A stretch of 64,000 nt of DNA from Perca fluviatilis (Eukaryota; Chordata; Actinopteri; Perciformes; Percidae), in NCBI RefSeq assembly GCF_010015445.1, contig NC_053128.1, forward strand, positions 10,515,840-10,579,839, written 5' to 3'. Shown piece by piece: positions 24,004-34,675 of this stretch (position 1 is the first letter of the stretch; the number at the start of each line of letters is the position of its first letter). Below the pieces are notes generated by a model. The model saw only the letters and a list, made by a program, of their open reading frames with translations. It did no database searches and was not told where the DNA came from. The position numbers were made by a program, and so were the translations under genes.

Positions 24004-24647
24004 ACTTCAAAGCAGGATTGGTGGAACAGGTGGCCGGCTAACGTTAGCTTTCCACCGGCACACTCGTTCAACGCTCCCGCTGATGAGGTCCGTTTACGGC
24101 CAGAGGCATCGAGCACCACCGCTGGTCTCCATGCAGAAGCGGCTTCGCGTAGTGTGGAGTATTGCGTCTGTAATAAAGTGTCCTGCATATTCTCCGATGT
24201 GTACCAATGTATCCCGGTGGTACAGGTGTGCGGTAGTTTGAATGCACATAATTGTTGTTCCAAAATTTCCGTCCGGGATGAACAGTTTCTGCTCCTGCTA
24301 GAAGCTAAGCGAGGATTCAAGATGGCTGACACTCTTTTTTCCTCGGCAATCTCCGGGAAAAAGCAGACAGTCCAACCCCTATGGGCTATGCGCAAGTGGC
24401 TCCTAATGCTGGCTGTAGTCTTTTGCCTCTAGCTGCTCTGATCACCGAGACTTCGCTCTGCTCTGCCGGTGTCTGTCTCCAACCTTAGCGGCGGCTGGTA
24501 TGACCACAGAGATGTGAGTGATTTGTAAGTCTATTTCTGTGAGAGAAACACTGCAAGCTGCTACAGTTTGTATGTTCTGCCGCATCGCAGATTGCAAAGC
24601 ACACCTGACTATACAGGAGCCTTTAGCTCAGACTTGCAGAGTATATA
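24004..24647 (+). other. CpG-rich block, possible promoter/first exon
   Basis: Roughly 500 bases with far more CpG than the surroundings. It contains CAAGATGGCTGAC at about 24318 (a YY1-like initiator element) and, near the end, a GCGGCGGCTGGTATG context followed by a GTGAGT donor-like site at about 24513. A 173-codon frame (23911-24432) crosses the block but starts inside the transposon end and has no known domain. This could be a host promoter or simply another GC-rich transposon interior. Confidence 0.25.
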
Positions 24648-25178
24648 CAGTACAGGCCTAAAGTTTGGACACACCTTCTCATTCAATGAGTTTCCTTTTT
24701 ATTTTCATGGCTATTTACATTGTAGATTCTCACCGAAGGCATCAAAACTATGAATTAACACATACGGGAATTATGTACTTAACAAAAAGTGTGAAATAAC
24801 TGAAAACATGTCTTATATTTTAGATTCTTCAAAGTAGCACACCCTTTGCTTTTTTATTAATAAGAGAAAAACTTCCACTAATTAACCCTGACAAAGCACA
24901 CCTGTGAAGTGAAAACCATTTCAGGTGACTACCTCATGAAGCTCATTGAGAGAACACCAAGGGTTTGCAGCGCTACCAAAAAGCAAAGGGTGGCTACTTT
25001 GAAGAATCTAAAATATAAGACATGTTTTCAGTTATTTCACACTTTTTGTTAAGTACATAATTCCATATGTGTTCATTCATAGTTTTGATGCCTTCCGTAG
25101 AATCTACAATGTAAATAGTCATGAAAATAAAGAAACCCGTTGAATGAGAAGGTGTGTCCAAACTTTTGGCCTGTACTG
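24648..25178. mobile_element. 531 bp Tc1/mariner foldback MITE
   Basis: Flanked by TA (24646-24647 and 25179-25180). Both ends carry CAGTACAGGCC followed by long inverted repeats of about 200 bases with a few differences. The short middle retains sequence that in the related element at 49231-50443 belongs to the 3' end of the transposase region (ending in the ...RTPRVC... codons). It is thus essentially two long terminal repeats joined after an internal deletion. Confidence 0.85.
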
Positions 25179-25181
25179 TAT

Positions 25182-25420
25182 AGTTGGTGCGGTTTGAGGT
25201 CGGATCACGTTCTCACCACAAATGAGCTCCAGAGTTTGGTTGAAAGCGTACTGAGGCCACCTCATGAAGGAGGTCCGCGTGCGGTTGTTTGGGCCGCCTT
25301 GGCTACGCCCCAGAGTGGCGATTTGCCGCATTCACACCTGCCCAAACAAACCGCACCAAGGAGGTAAACGAATTCTAGTGCCGTTCAACCGAACTAAATG
25401 GGAGCAGGTGTGAAAGCCCC
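25182..25420. mobile_element. Right part of a Harbinger-like MITE
   Basis: Ends GGTGTGAAAGCCCCTTA, whose inward reading (AAGGGGCTTTCACACC) is a common fish MITE terminus; the interior has GTGCGGTTTG motifs in both orientations. The left terminus is missing, and the fragment abuts the Tc1 MITE. Confidence 0.5.
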
Positions 25421-25744
25421 TTAATGTACCTTATTGATTTATTAAAGGCGCCCGAGCATCAAGGGGTGTTTAGACTGATTGGTTGACATCTTCCTGAGTC
25501 TTTTGTTAGGGCAGGACAAATGGTACCTTTTATCATTTGTATTGGTTAGAACATTTTTTAACAGCATCAGTGATTGTACTTGTGTACAATGTGTAATATC
25601 TTGAGTGCCCTAGATGTATAAGATGTATAAAAGACTTAACTTTTCAAGCAAATTTTGCTCAGTTTAACATCGTTTCAGCGTCAAATATGTGCTTGCTGCA
25701 ATATTGAATAATATCTGCCTAAAATAATGCAAATAGGTAAATGG
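25421..25744. other. Unassigned sequence
   Basis: AT-rich; nothing recognised. Confidence 0.4.
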
Positions 25745-26990
25745 TTGGTGATTCAAGATTCAAAATCCTTTATTAATTCCACAATGGGGAAATTCGCACT
25801 GTTGCAGCAGCAAGGGATAAGAGGAAAAGTAGAAGACACAGATAAACGCACAATAAATATAATTTAAAGAGAATAAATATTAAATAGTAAAATGTATTTA
25901 CAGTAATGCACGGTCACATTTTTTTAATTGCACGTTTTATCAGTCCTGGTGTGCGTTTTGTCCATGTGGTCTACTGGGAGCAGTGGGGAAGTGATGGCAG
26001 GGATGTGACTAACCCCAGGGGGTGCAGACAGTGGTGTTTGCCACAGCAGAGAGGACTGGACAGGGGTAGGGTAAATTACCCATCAAATCTGTTGAAGAAA
26101 CGATTCAGATCATTCACCCACTTTGTGTCCCTGACAGTCTGAGGTTTTAGTTCTTTGTAGCCTGACATGGTTTTAAGGCTTTTCCAGAGCTCCCTGGTGT
26201 TCTTGCACTGCAGCTGATCCTCCATCTTCCTCCTGTAGCGTTTTTTTCCCTCTCAGTTGCCTCTGTATAATCTTGAGTTCCTCTGTATTTCCTGACCCCA
26301 AAACCCTCCCCTTTTCCTTAAGAAGAGTCTTTATGTCAGGAGTAATCCAGGGTTTATTGTTGGGAAAACATCGCGCAGTCCTGGTCGGTAACCTTTTCCA
26401 CACAGAAATTGATGTAGTCCATTATACAACGTGTGACACTGTCAGTGTCCTCCCCATGAGCGTCACAGAGTATATCCCACATAGTGAGAATTCCCTTGGG
26501 ATGTAGAATGGCCTCATGCTAATGGCTAACAGCTCAATGTCCCTGCTACAGAGTTCTTTGATAGAGATATGAACAGGATTACACCATCTATCATTAACAA
26601 ACATGGCCAACCCTTCTCCTTTCCTCTTACCACTCTCACTTGTCCTGTCCACCTGTACCGTCTGGAAACCGTCCACTGTAATGTTGGTGTCTGGCGTGAG
26701 CTCCGATAGCCATGTCTCCGTAAACGGCATGACTCTACACTCCCGATATTCCATTTTGGTACCGGGTCAGCGCCAGCTCGTCCATCTAATTGGGAGAGAT
26801 CTTACATTCCCCATAACGACGAAGGAAGGACTGTTTGTAGCGATGTTTCTTAGCGCGAAACTCAGCCCCGGCTTCGGCATCCCCTTCTCCTCCTCCGTTC
26901 ACAGGGGACATCGGGTCTCTCCGGCAGGTCCACCGTGTTTCGCAGATACGGTTGCCGGCAATGAATAAACTTAGCGAGCAAAGTTGAACC
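25745..26990 (-). mobile_element. Internally deleted LINE (L2/Rex-like), minus strand
   Basis: Read on the minus strand, it begins near 26990 with the endonuclease part of ORF2. It includes TETWLSELTPDT (the TETW motif of AP-type endonucleases), FVNDRWCNP, and ELLAISMRPFYIPREFSL (26422-26754). It then jumps, near 26440-26460, straight to the linker after the endonuclease (EDTDSVTRCIMDYINFCV, then FPNNKPWITPDIKTLLKEK at about 26330-26360). The catalytic GDFN and SDH motifs are thus deleted, and the reverse transcriptase is absent. It ends in a LINE-type 3' tail (AATAAAGGATTTTGAATC at about 25753-25775). It is a dead copy. Confidence 0.75.
26422..26754 (-). pseudogene. LINE AP-endonuclease N-terminal fragment
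   Basis: The 110-codon frame carries TETWLSELTPDT, a DGF-x8-DRT segment and PFYIPREFSL, matching the N-terminal half of the AP-like endonuclease of L2/Rex-like fish LINEs. This domain nicks target DNA to prime reverse transcription. The frame ends where the internal deletion begins, and the last 15 or so codons (TLMGRTLTVSHVV) are out of frame. No catalytic centre remains. Confidence 0.7.
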
Positions 26991-28304
26991 CGGTGTTTTT
27001 AGTGTTCATGGTTTGCAGAATACGTGTACATACACTTACAAAAAGTTAAAAAGAAGGTTAAAAACAGAAGAAAAAGCTCACAAGTGAGCAAGAGCTGCTG
27101 CAACAGGCTGCTCCCCTCAGTGGGCCCATCTTTTGCCCCATTAAAATCTCCCTCCATTGTGCACATGTTGATGCATGTGGTTAATGGTGACATCAGAAAT
27201 ATCAAATATGATAATCGGGACAATATCAAGCATCTACATTTTATTTGAAACTCACTTTGAAAATGAAATGCAAAACCTTTAAGTGTGTCTCGTCTTTCAA
27301 CAGCATGATTCAGACATGTTATGATCAGGAAATTTTTTTTTAAAAGCATCTGCGTTTCTTCAGTTTGTTTTCAAATGGAAATGCTCACTCAGCCCTAGCC
27401 CAGCAGTGACGTGGGTTACCACAGTTGGCTAATCAATAAGGTAATGAATAATGCCAATGCTTGCGCTATTATATTAATTAATTATAAAATAATATAATTA
27501 TATATAATTATATTCACTTTTTAGATGGTCCTTTAAGTAACTAAAACACGTTTTGCTGGTACCCCCGTCCACAGCAGTAAATGTCATTCTATTCAAAGCC
27601 ACCAGACTCTCAGAGAGAAAATGGGAGATGCTACCGCTGCCTTGATCGGTTAGTTAGAACTAAAGTCACATATCCGACCTAATGTGGTGTCCACAGCAGT
27701 ACATTGCTTAGCTTCCTGTTAGCTTCTCCAAACACTGGGCCGTGCCGACCGCCATCAAGTTACTGTACGGCAACCTATGTCAGGTCACTTTGGAACAAGT
27801 TTTTAGAAGGGCTTGGGAAAACAGTATTTTGACGCTAAAACACATGTAGTGACCAAAATGTGACTGCTTGGATTTGAATAAATAAGGAACGCTATTGTGA
27901 ACAAGACTCACTCTTTAAGTAGCCTATTACAAGTAAAAGTACTAAATGTAGTAAAAATGGCCTCTGAGACTGTTATACTATTGTATATTATAATATTGGA
28001 TAGATAAAAAACGTTTTTCACTTTGAAGTGGCTATATGTGTGGCTTTCAGTTTGTGTTGATTTTAGCGGCCGCTTTGGCACACTTGCTGTCATAAAGGTC
28101 TTTTCTTTACGGTGCTGTATTGCCAACTGTATTACTGAGTTAGCGTTACGGGAGGTCATATAGTTGCAATGAATGTTTTGCTCAGACAGAAAATCATTCA
28201 TTTACAATAAGAGAATAAGTTACATATGCATCGTTGCATTTCAAGTGTTGCATATGGTAACTTAGCCTACTTTGGCATGGAGTAAAAGGCCAAATGCTTC
28301 TACC
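26991..28304. other. Unassigned region with a fragment of the 57.8 kb MITE family
   Basis: Mostly AT-rich with no genes. At 27724-27756 the minus strand shares GATGGCGGTCGGCACG and the following TTTGGAGAA with the TTAA-type MITE at 57831-58062, so a diverged relative probably spans about 27525-27800 in minus orientation. Confidence 0.35.
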
Positions 28305-28905
28305 TCAATTATAGCGCCTCCTAAAGGCAGATCATCACCAAATCTGGTATAGAGCCGCAGAGTGGCACGTAGAAAAATAATCTCAAGTTTTGTGATGATA
28401 GCATTTTACTGCGGCGGAGATATTGCAATTGCAAATTTCCCATTTAAATACATTGACTTATTTGCCAAAACACGCCCTCTCGTTCATTATAGCGCCCTCT
28501 AATGTCCGATCTTCACAAAATTTGGTACAGAGGCTCCGTGGGATACCAAGTTTTGATCTGATACCTATTAATTTGGCCAAGATATGTTAAAGTTGGTGTT
28601 TTGTGGCTAGCCACAAAAATTAGTTTGATTGTAAATTGCACATACTTTAACGTAGCAAAATTCTTTTGATAACTTGTTGTCACGTCCATCTGGAGATGTT
28701 GTGTACCAGGTTTTGTGGAGATCGGTCGTACGGCCTAGGAGTTCCAAAAGTTGTTTTGCACATTGCGCGATATTGCGAAAAAATATATCACGAGATTCAG
28801 CTGAATTTTTAATGTGCCATGTACGGTTTGGGAGTTACAGAGCCAAACATGTATCTCTGCTATAGCTCCACCTAGTGGTGCAAATTCTTTGTCCGAGGTC
28901 CGTGC
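28305..28905. repeat. Diverged tandem repeat, ATTATAGCGCC units
   Basis: Units starting ATTATAGCGCCTCCTA (28309), ATTATAGCGCCCTCTA (28487) and CTATAGCTCCACCTA (about 28860) with similar following text (GATCWTCACMAAATYTGGTA). The first two are about 180 bases apart. It is a type of repeat frequent in teleosts; the copies are old. Confidence 0.6.
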
Positions 28906-28936
28906 AGGGATCTGGGATCCCTGGGATCTTGGGATC

Positions 28937-30225
28937 TAGGGAGGGCGATATATATCGTTTACGATAATATCGTCATTGTTGTGTTAACAATGTGCAAATT
29001 GACATTATCGGAGTATTTAAATTACTTAGAAAAAACTTAAAAACACGCATTGGAACCGATTGGAACGCTACACATTCACTAATGTCAACAAAGATGGCGG
29101 CGCACTCTGTGTGCAGCGGCTACTAGCTCTCCTGTCGGTGTATATTTATACAAGTACAGCTGAACTGAACTAATTAATACAGGACTACGATACAACACAG
29201 CCATTACGAGGGCCTTCCAGGCGGGCTCATAACATCCCGGAGGACATAGCCAGACCGCGGGCGTCGTGGGTTGTTGTCCTTATGCACCGCCGAGCTAGCT
29301 ACCGGCAGGATGAGAACATAACTCCTCCAAGACCAGAAGCGGAGGACTGCATTTTTGTGCAGAATGAATGGAGTACCAACTGCAGGATTGTTGTCCAGCA
29401 CAGGTCACCTGACCTGGAGCCCTGTCTGTAATATACAGGCCATTTTATTTACTACAAAACGAACAATGCCGTCTACATAGCTCCCGATGCGAACGTTGGC
29501 ACAAGTTTGGCTCAGTGCTTACCATAGTGAACTAACTCCAGCACGAACATCTGGAGGGACATATATATAGCGGGGACTTTTACAAAGCATCCTTAAAGTC
29601 TGTACTCCCCAGCTTTTTCCAGCATGCAGCTTGTGCTACTAGAGGGAAGAACACACTAGACCATGTATACTCTAACATAGCATACAGAACTGCGCCTCTA
29701 CCTCACCTGGGCCAGTCAGGTCACATCCAACTATTTCTGATCCCAGCGTGAAATCCCGGTCAGAAGGACTATACAGCCAGGTAAGAAGGACTATCAAAAC
29801 GTGGCCTGAACAGCCCTGTCCCAGCTCCAGGACTGCTTCCAATAAGGACATGGTTGTGTGCAATATGTTACAGAACAGAGCACTTTATTATTATGATTTA
29901 ATCTTGGTTGTATGCTGCACAATTTACATTACAACAGAGGTGTAGAACTGAATGTTTACTCAGAGTTCAATGTTCCTACACTAGTTCAGTTAGTATTGGT
30001 ATAGAATTCGTATTTTGTCTTTAAATTCTTTTTACTTGAATACTTACATTTTAAAGAAAATAAATAAGAATTGTTTTCATTCAACATTGTGCTCATTATT
30101 ATAATCAGTGATTAAGTAACTCAGACTTTTAAAAACACAATTTTAAAGGATCTCGCCTAATTATCGTTATCGTCAAAATCTGCAAAAATATCGAGATATT
30201 TTTTTGTCCATATCCGCCCACCCTA
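28937..30225. mobile_element. TIR element with GGGYGATAT-type ends containing a LINE fragment
   Basis: Left end TAGGGAGGGCGATATATATC; right end read inward TAGGGTGGGCGGATATGGAC. These terminal sequences are of the hAT type, but no TSD is visible. The YY1-like AAGATGGCGGCG at 29091 lies inside. The 29340-29870 LINE endonuclease fragment sits in the middle. Confidence 0.55.
29340..29870 (+). pseudogene. LINE AP-endonuclease C-terminal fragment
   Basis: Pieces in order: FVQNEWSTNCRIVVQH, then AVYIAPDANVG (29467-29500), then GDFYKASLKSVLPSFFQH, GKNTLDHVYSNIAYRTAP and LPHLGQSGHIQLFLIPA followed by a stop. This is the middle and end of the AP-like endonuclease of an L2/Rex-like LINE. Two catalytic-type motifs are altered: GDFN has become GDFY, and the C-terminal SDH has become SGH. 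A stop also interrupts near 29431. The matching reverse transcriptase is absent. Confidence 0.75.
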
Positions 30226-31092
30226 GTTTTCCCCATCTGTCACTTTCCCTTTTAGCTTTTAGTTGTTCTGCGTTTAATTTCCTCCTTTTGTGTGATGGCC
30301 GTTCCTCAGTATCAGCCATAACTACAACAGACAACTTCTACAAATTACATTAAAATACAAATTGGACTAAATAAAGAAATCTCCTTCTACCTTTCACTTT
30401 GCTGGATACAATAACAGGCTTTTCTGGTGTTACGCGAAATCTGTGACCCATCAGAATGTGTTACTGTAGAGCGGGTCTACCTGCCGTAAATCATTTTGTG
30501 ACTTTGCGGACCCGGGCAGAGGCATTAATAAAAACTCTAATAAAATATCTAAAAATAGAGATCTTTTGCTGTTAGTCTCGTTTGCTGTTACAGGTGATTT
30601 TATGATCATCGGATGAAAAACGGCACCGTTTCAGAAACCTTTGAAAAAGTTACATATAGTTACTTTAACTTGGGTAATTAAGGTACGGAAGCCTGGCTCT
30701 GTGTACCGCTACTACTGAAAGACAAAGCAAACTGACAAACCGAAACGTAGGTTATGTCATTATTGTCAGGAACAGTAGTTTAATCTATAACAAAATATCC
30801 TAATCTAGAACAAAATATCATATTTTATAAAAAACGACATATATTGTTTTTGCAAAATCTCAATCTGTAAAGTAAATTTACAGTAATTCATAATAGCCTG
30901 AAAAGAAAAGACTCAAGTAAAGTACAACACAAGTGCCTCAGATATGTACAGTACTTATACTACTTTTATATTTATTTACATTCCGCCACTGGATGATAGA
31001 GTTTGTGCTGTATCGTATGTTTAACAGCCAAATGCTAAAATCACTTCATTTACACATTTAGGAGCTTTTACTACACATAACAGTAGACATGA
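30226..31092. other. Unassigned AT-rich sequence
   Basis: No gene or repeat end recognised. Confidence 0.4.
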
Positions 31093-31146
31093 TGGGTGGG
31101 TGGGTGGGTGGGTAGGTAGGTAGGTAGGTAGGTAGGTAGGTAGGTA
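31093..31146. repeat. (GGGT)n/(GGTA)n microsatellite
   Basis: Tetranucleotide tract with two unit types. Confidence 0.95.
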
Positions 31147-31774
31147 TGTGTACTTAAAAATGTAGGATTCTGAGGAAACAGGGCGTCGGTACAATGCCAT
31201 GCCATCCTAAAATAGAGTCTAGTGTTTTGCAGCAAACAGTGTGCTGTATATCACATGAACTGTGAATTTCTCTGTGGTCTTAGCTCGGGAAAAATGTAAA
31301 AATGAGTCTGTATCATCCTCCTCAAGATCTATGACCTCAGTGTTTCCCCCCCCTGTTGCTTTTTGCAGGAGCAGCTCATTCATGTTTCAGCCACGCTGCT
31401 GATTGATCGACCAAATCTGGCAACTCTGCTCAACTCACATAACCAACCTGTTATGTGAGCCAGCAGCGTTATGTGAGCAAGAGCAAGAAAGTAGCTGATG
31501 CCAGCCGAAAATGTCACCCTATTTGTTGCTTGGCTCTCGGGAGATGTTTAGTCACCAAAAGGAGTCTGGAAAAGTCACAAAATCTGGTGAAACAGTTGCT
31601 CAGTTGGCAACAGTGGTGCTTGGTGAGCAAGAAGTAGATTTTAGAAAAGCTGAGCAATGATGGATAAAGTAGATACAGTCATGTTTGTTTATGGCCTTTA
31701 CTGCTGCCTACACGGAATATTGTCAGACACAGCACAAGTCTATAGCTGTGTGTACTGTGGTCAAATGAGGTATT
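31147..31774. other. Unassigned sequence
   Basis: No gene or repeat end recognised. Confidence 0.4.
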
Positions 31775-32030
31775 GTGGGTGTTAGTAGCTCAGTCTGTGA
31801 GGATTTGGGTTGGGAACCACCGGGTCGCAGGTTCAAGTCCACGTACGGACCGAAAAAACGGAGTGTGGATTGGTAGCTGGAGAGGTGCCAGTTCACCTCC
31901 TGGGCACTACCAAGGTGTCCTTGAGCAAGGCACTGAACCTCCAACTGCTCGTTGCGCTCCTCCAAGGAGGTAGTTACATGTATAGGTCCTGAGCATGTGT
32001 GTAATTCAGGCCTGTGTTTAATGTGTGTGC
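31775..32030 (+). mobile_element. tRNA-derived SINE
   Basis: The head carries a pol III A box (TAGTAGCTCAGTCTGTGAGG) and a B box (GGTTCAAGTCC, about 31831), spaced as in a tRNA. The body continues with GGTAGCTGGAGAGGTGCCAG and CCTTGAGCAAGGCACTGAAC, a module shared by many fish SINEs. After about 31950 the body is shortened, resuming with CATGTATAGGTCCTGAGCAT; the usual tail is missing. ORFs over it are meaningless. Confidence 0.8.
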
Positions 32031-32476
32031 AACTGTTTCCTCAATTTCCGCTCACATTTCATGTCTTTTTCTTCTATTACAAAGTCAAATGGTGATTTTT
32101 TTTTTTTTTTTTTTTTGTATCAAATTTCTTTCTTTCTCTGTCAATCACATCTGTAATGTAATCAAAAAAAAGAAGTTCATATTAAACATACCTGCAAAAT
32201 GTTCCCTGGCAACATTTTTAATGTTTCCCCTTTAGATATCCACTCCTGGCAACTAAAGCCTAATTAAAGTATTCATGGTTATGTTTAAGGAATTGAAGTA
32301 CTTGTTAGGTTGAGAAAAGATTGGAAAATTGGTGAATATAGAAAAAGACTAGAAAGGGAAAGGAAAAAAATCTACAAAACCTTGACTTGAAGGAATAAAG
32401 TGTGTTTTTGATAACATGTCCATGTTATTTTTGACGATAATAGACCCTAAATCACAAGCTGTATCAAGCTGTGGTT
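32031..32476. other. Unassigned sequence with a 19 bp poly-T run
   Basis: T run at about 32097-32116; otherwise nothing recognised. Confidence 0.4.
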
Positions 32477-32599
32477 TAGGGCTGGGCGATATGGAGAAAA
32501 TCCAATATCACAATCCTTATGACCAAATACCTCTATCGATACTGCAACAACAATTTTGTAGTGTTGACTATTGGTGCTTTCACAAAATATTTACACAAG

Positions 32600-33046
32600 A
32601 TTTATTTTTATTTTTAAAGATTTTTTTTGGGGCATTTCAGCCTTTAACCCTTGTGTGGTCCTTCGGGTCCCGGTGACCCCAAGGACAAAACAAAGTTAAT
32701 GCAGCACCTTGGTGCTCATTTGTACAGCATTTTGGTCAGCTTAAACGGTGTTTAAATGTGCTAGGAAACAAACTTTACTTACTTACTTTACAAGAGACAG
32801 GGTTTAGAGAGCAATTCTCAACAAAATAAAACAGAAGTACATCATCCTTGTGTGGTCCTTCGGGTCCCGGTGACCCAAAGGACCACACAAGGGTTAATGG
32901 ATAGGACAGCTAGATATGAAAGGGGGGAGAGAGAGAGGGGGAAGACATGCAGGAAATTGTCACAGGTCGGACTCGAACCCTGGACCTTCTGCGTCGAGGA
33001 ATAAACCTTTATGTGCGCCTGCTCTACCAACTGAGCTAACCCGGCC
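32600..33046 (-). mobile_element. tRNA-derived SINE, split by a MITE
   Basis: On the minus strand the head reads GGCCGGGTTAGCTCAGTTGG (A box) and GGTTCGAGTCC (B box), then a pyrimidine-rich body and a GGGGCAT..AAAAA tail near 32600-32635. The two halves on either side of 32648-32893 join at a single TTAA to give the continuous SINE. The exact ends and TSD are not clear, because the head abuts a CA run. Confidence 0.75.
32648..32893. mobile_element. 246 bp piggyBac-like MITE
   Basis: Starts CCCTTGTGTGGTCCTTCGGG, ends with the inverted copy (one difference within 22 bp), and is flanked on both sides by TTAA (32644-32647 and 32894-32897). The CCC..GGG tips and TTAA target are those of piggyBac. 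Each terminus is itself palindromic around GGGTCCCGGTGACCC, so each end can fold as its own hairpin. Confidence 0.85.
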
Positions 33047-33205
33047 ACACACACAATGAGACAGTCTGGTAAGTTTATAAAATGGCAACTTTACTCTAAT
33101 GCAGCCTTTAAAACCAGGAAAAGGCAACACTGTCATATCACGATATGCAAAATCTAAGACAATATCTAGTCTCATATCACGATATTGATATATTGCCCAG
33201 CTCTA

Positions 33206-34675
33206 CTGTGGGTACACTGACCCTTCATTTGGGTCTCTTCAGAGGATTTGTTTTAAAAATAAGAAGGTAATACTTGTATTTGAAAAAAAACATGATTTTA
33301 TCTTTTGGCACCTGGAAATTGAATTGCAAAACCTTTCTTTTTCACATTCTCAACAGAAAGCATCCACCTCTTTATGGAGACCCAATAACTTCCCCTGTCC
33401 AGTTTTATATAGCTTATTAATTAGCTGGTCTTGCATAGCTTTTCTATCATCTATCCAACCAAATTTCTGCTTGTGAAAATTGGGGGCTAACTGGAGCCTT
33501 TCTTGCACTCTCCTGAGTGTTTTTCTTGTTTTGTTTTTTTGTTTTAATCCCTGCAGGGCTGACAGGTTTATCATTAAAATGATTTTTTTCCTGTTGCTAA
33601 AAGGCACCCGCTTTTATATTTACAACAGTCAATACAGTGAAGGGCTTGACACACTCAATTACCTACTGCAGACTGGATCAAATAGAATAGAAAAGCAAGG
33701 ATTCCTTATTACTGGCTTTTAGTATACAAAAAACATTCTGTTTTTGTTTTCTTTTTCTCTTTTCTACCTCAGGTTATACATTTTGCTATATAAATTCCCT
33801 TTATTGTATTTCTGTTTTGCACTCACTTGAACTATTTCCCACATTTCCCCATGAACACATTTCCATGATTGCAGTGATTGTCCACACCTTATTTATTTGT
33901 CCTTTTGTTTGCATCATTATTTCCCATTAATGCACAGATGGAGGCATTAACATTAAATTAGCATGCCCTCAGATAGGCACCAGCTAAAACAACCGCTCCC
34001 GTATTCTCCTGCAGCTTATTGCAAGCTGTCAGGCGCTGTGTTGTGGGGCCATACTGTAGAATTGTTTTTCTAAGGGAAGCGCTTTCGAATTTAGAAACAT
34101 TTATGTAATCCTTGTTTCATTTGCATATGACTGTGTAGTTTGCGAGAGTGGGAGTGAAATCACTCTGCGAGATGATTGTGTGCTTCCCTCAGGGGATTCA
34201 GAGCTCGAGTCCCACCCCACCCAGGCCCTTTAGCGGTGGAAATGGATTGATGTCTTTGAAATGCCCTCCAGAGTCTCTTTCTTTACCCCGGAAAGATTTG
34301 ATGACAGTGTTACCACTTGTGACTTGAGATGCCGGCTTTTACAGATAGTCACGACACCTATGTTGACATCAAACTATTCATTTAGGTCCAAGTGTGGAAT
34401 GCGTTTCGATATTTTCCGCTGAAAGCACAAGCAGAGATGGATCTTGCAGCATATCATTAGTGCATGAATGAGTGTGCATGTTTTTGCTAATAACCGGGGA
34501 AAGAAAAGCCTCCGGGGCTTATCTCGCTGTCACCCACTTCAGGATCTGCTGACTAGGTTTTATTATTATTTATTTATTTTTTTCTCCTTCAGGTGTAGAG
34601 GGCTGGAGAGACATTTGCTGTTCTCGAACCTGAGCAGTTCAGGGAAACGTGATTGTTCACCTTTTTTCTGTCTCC
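33206..34675. other. Repeat-poor region, possible conserved non-coding DNA at 33870-34480
   Basis: No TIR, SINE or LINE signal. The part at 33870-34480 has balanced composition, no low-complexity sequence and many homeobox-type TAAT/ATTA cores, an octamer-like ATTTGCAT (about 34119) next to CATATG, and a CAGATG E-box. These motifs are common, so the idea of an enhancer or CNE is only suggestive. Minus ORF 33350-33607 and plus ORF 34468-34695 show no domain. Confidence 0.25.

Larger units (their letters stand above)
32477..33205. mobile_element. Outer hAT-type MITE of a three-level nest
   Basis: Left end TAGGGCTGGGCGATATGG; right end read inward TAGAGCTGGGCAATATAT. The flanks are CTGTGGTT (32469-32476) and CTGTGGGT (33206-33213), an 8 bp TSD with one mismatch. 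Without its inserts it would be only about 280 bp. It contains the SINE 32600-33046, which in turn contains the piggyBac-like MITE 32648-32893. Confidence 0.8.

Noticed and set aside
23911..24432. 173-codon ORF as a protein-coding gene
   Set aside because: It begins inside the right end of a hAT-type repeat and reads through a CpG-rich block; the opposite strand also has a 140-codon ORF, so openness reflects composition.
24648..25178. Possible regulatory palindrome
   Set aside because: It is explained by the two ITRs of a Tc1 MITE with TA duplication.
31761..31860. A functional tRNA gene (A and B boxes present)
   Set aside because: The anticodon arm and acceptor stem do not pair well, and the SINE body follows directly, so it is a SINE head.
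32960..33054. A functional tRNA gene on the minus strand
   Set aside because: The head continues into a SINE body, and the region between A and B boxes is longer than in a tRNA.
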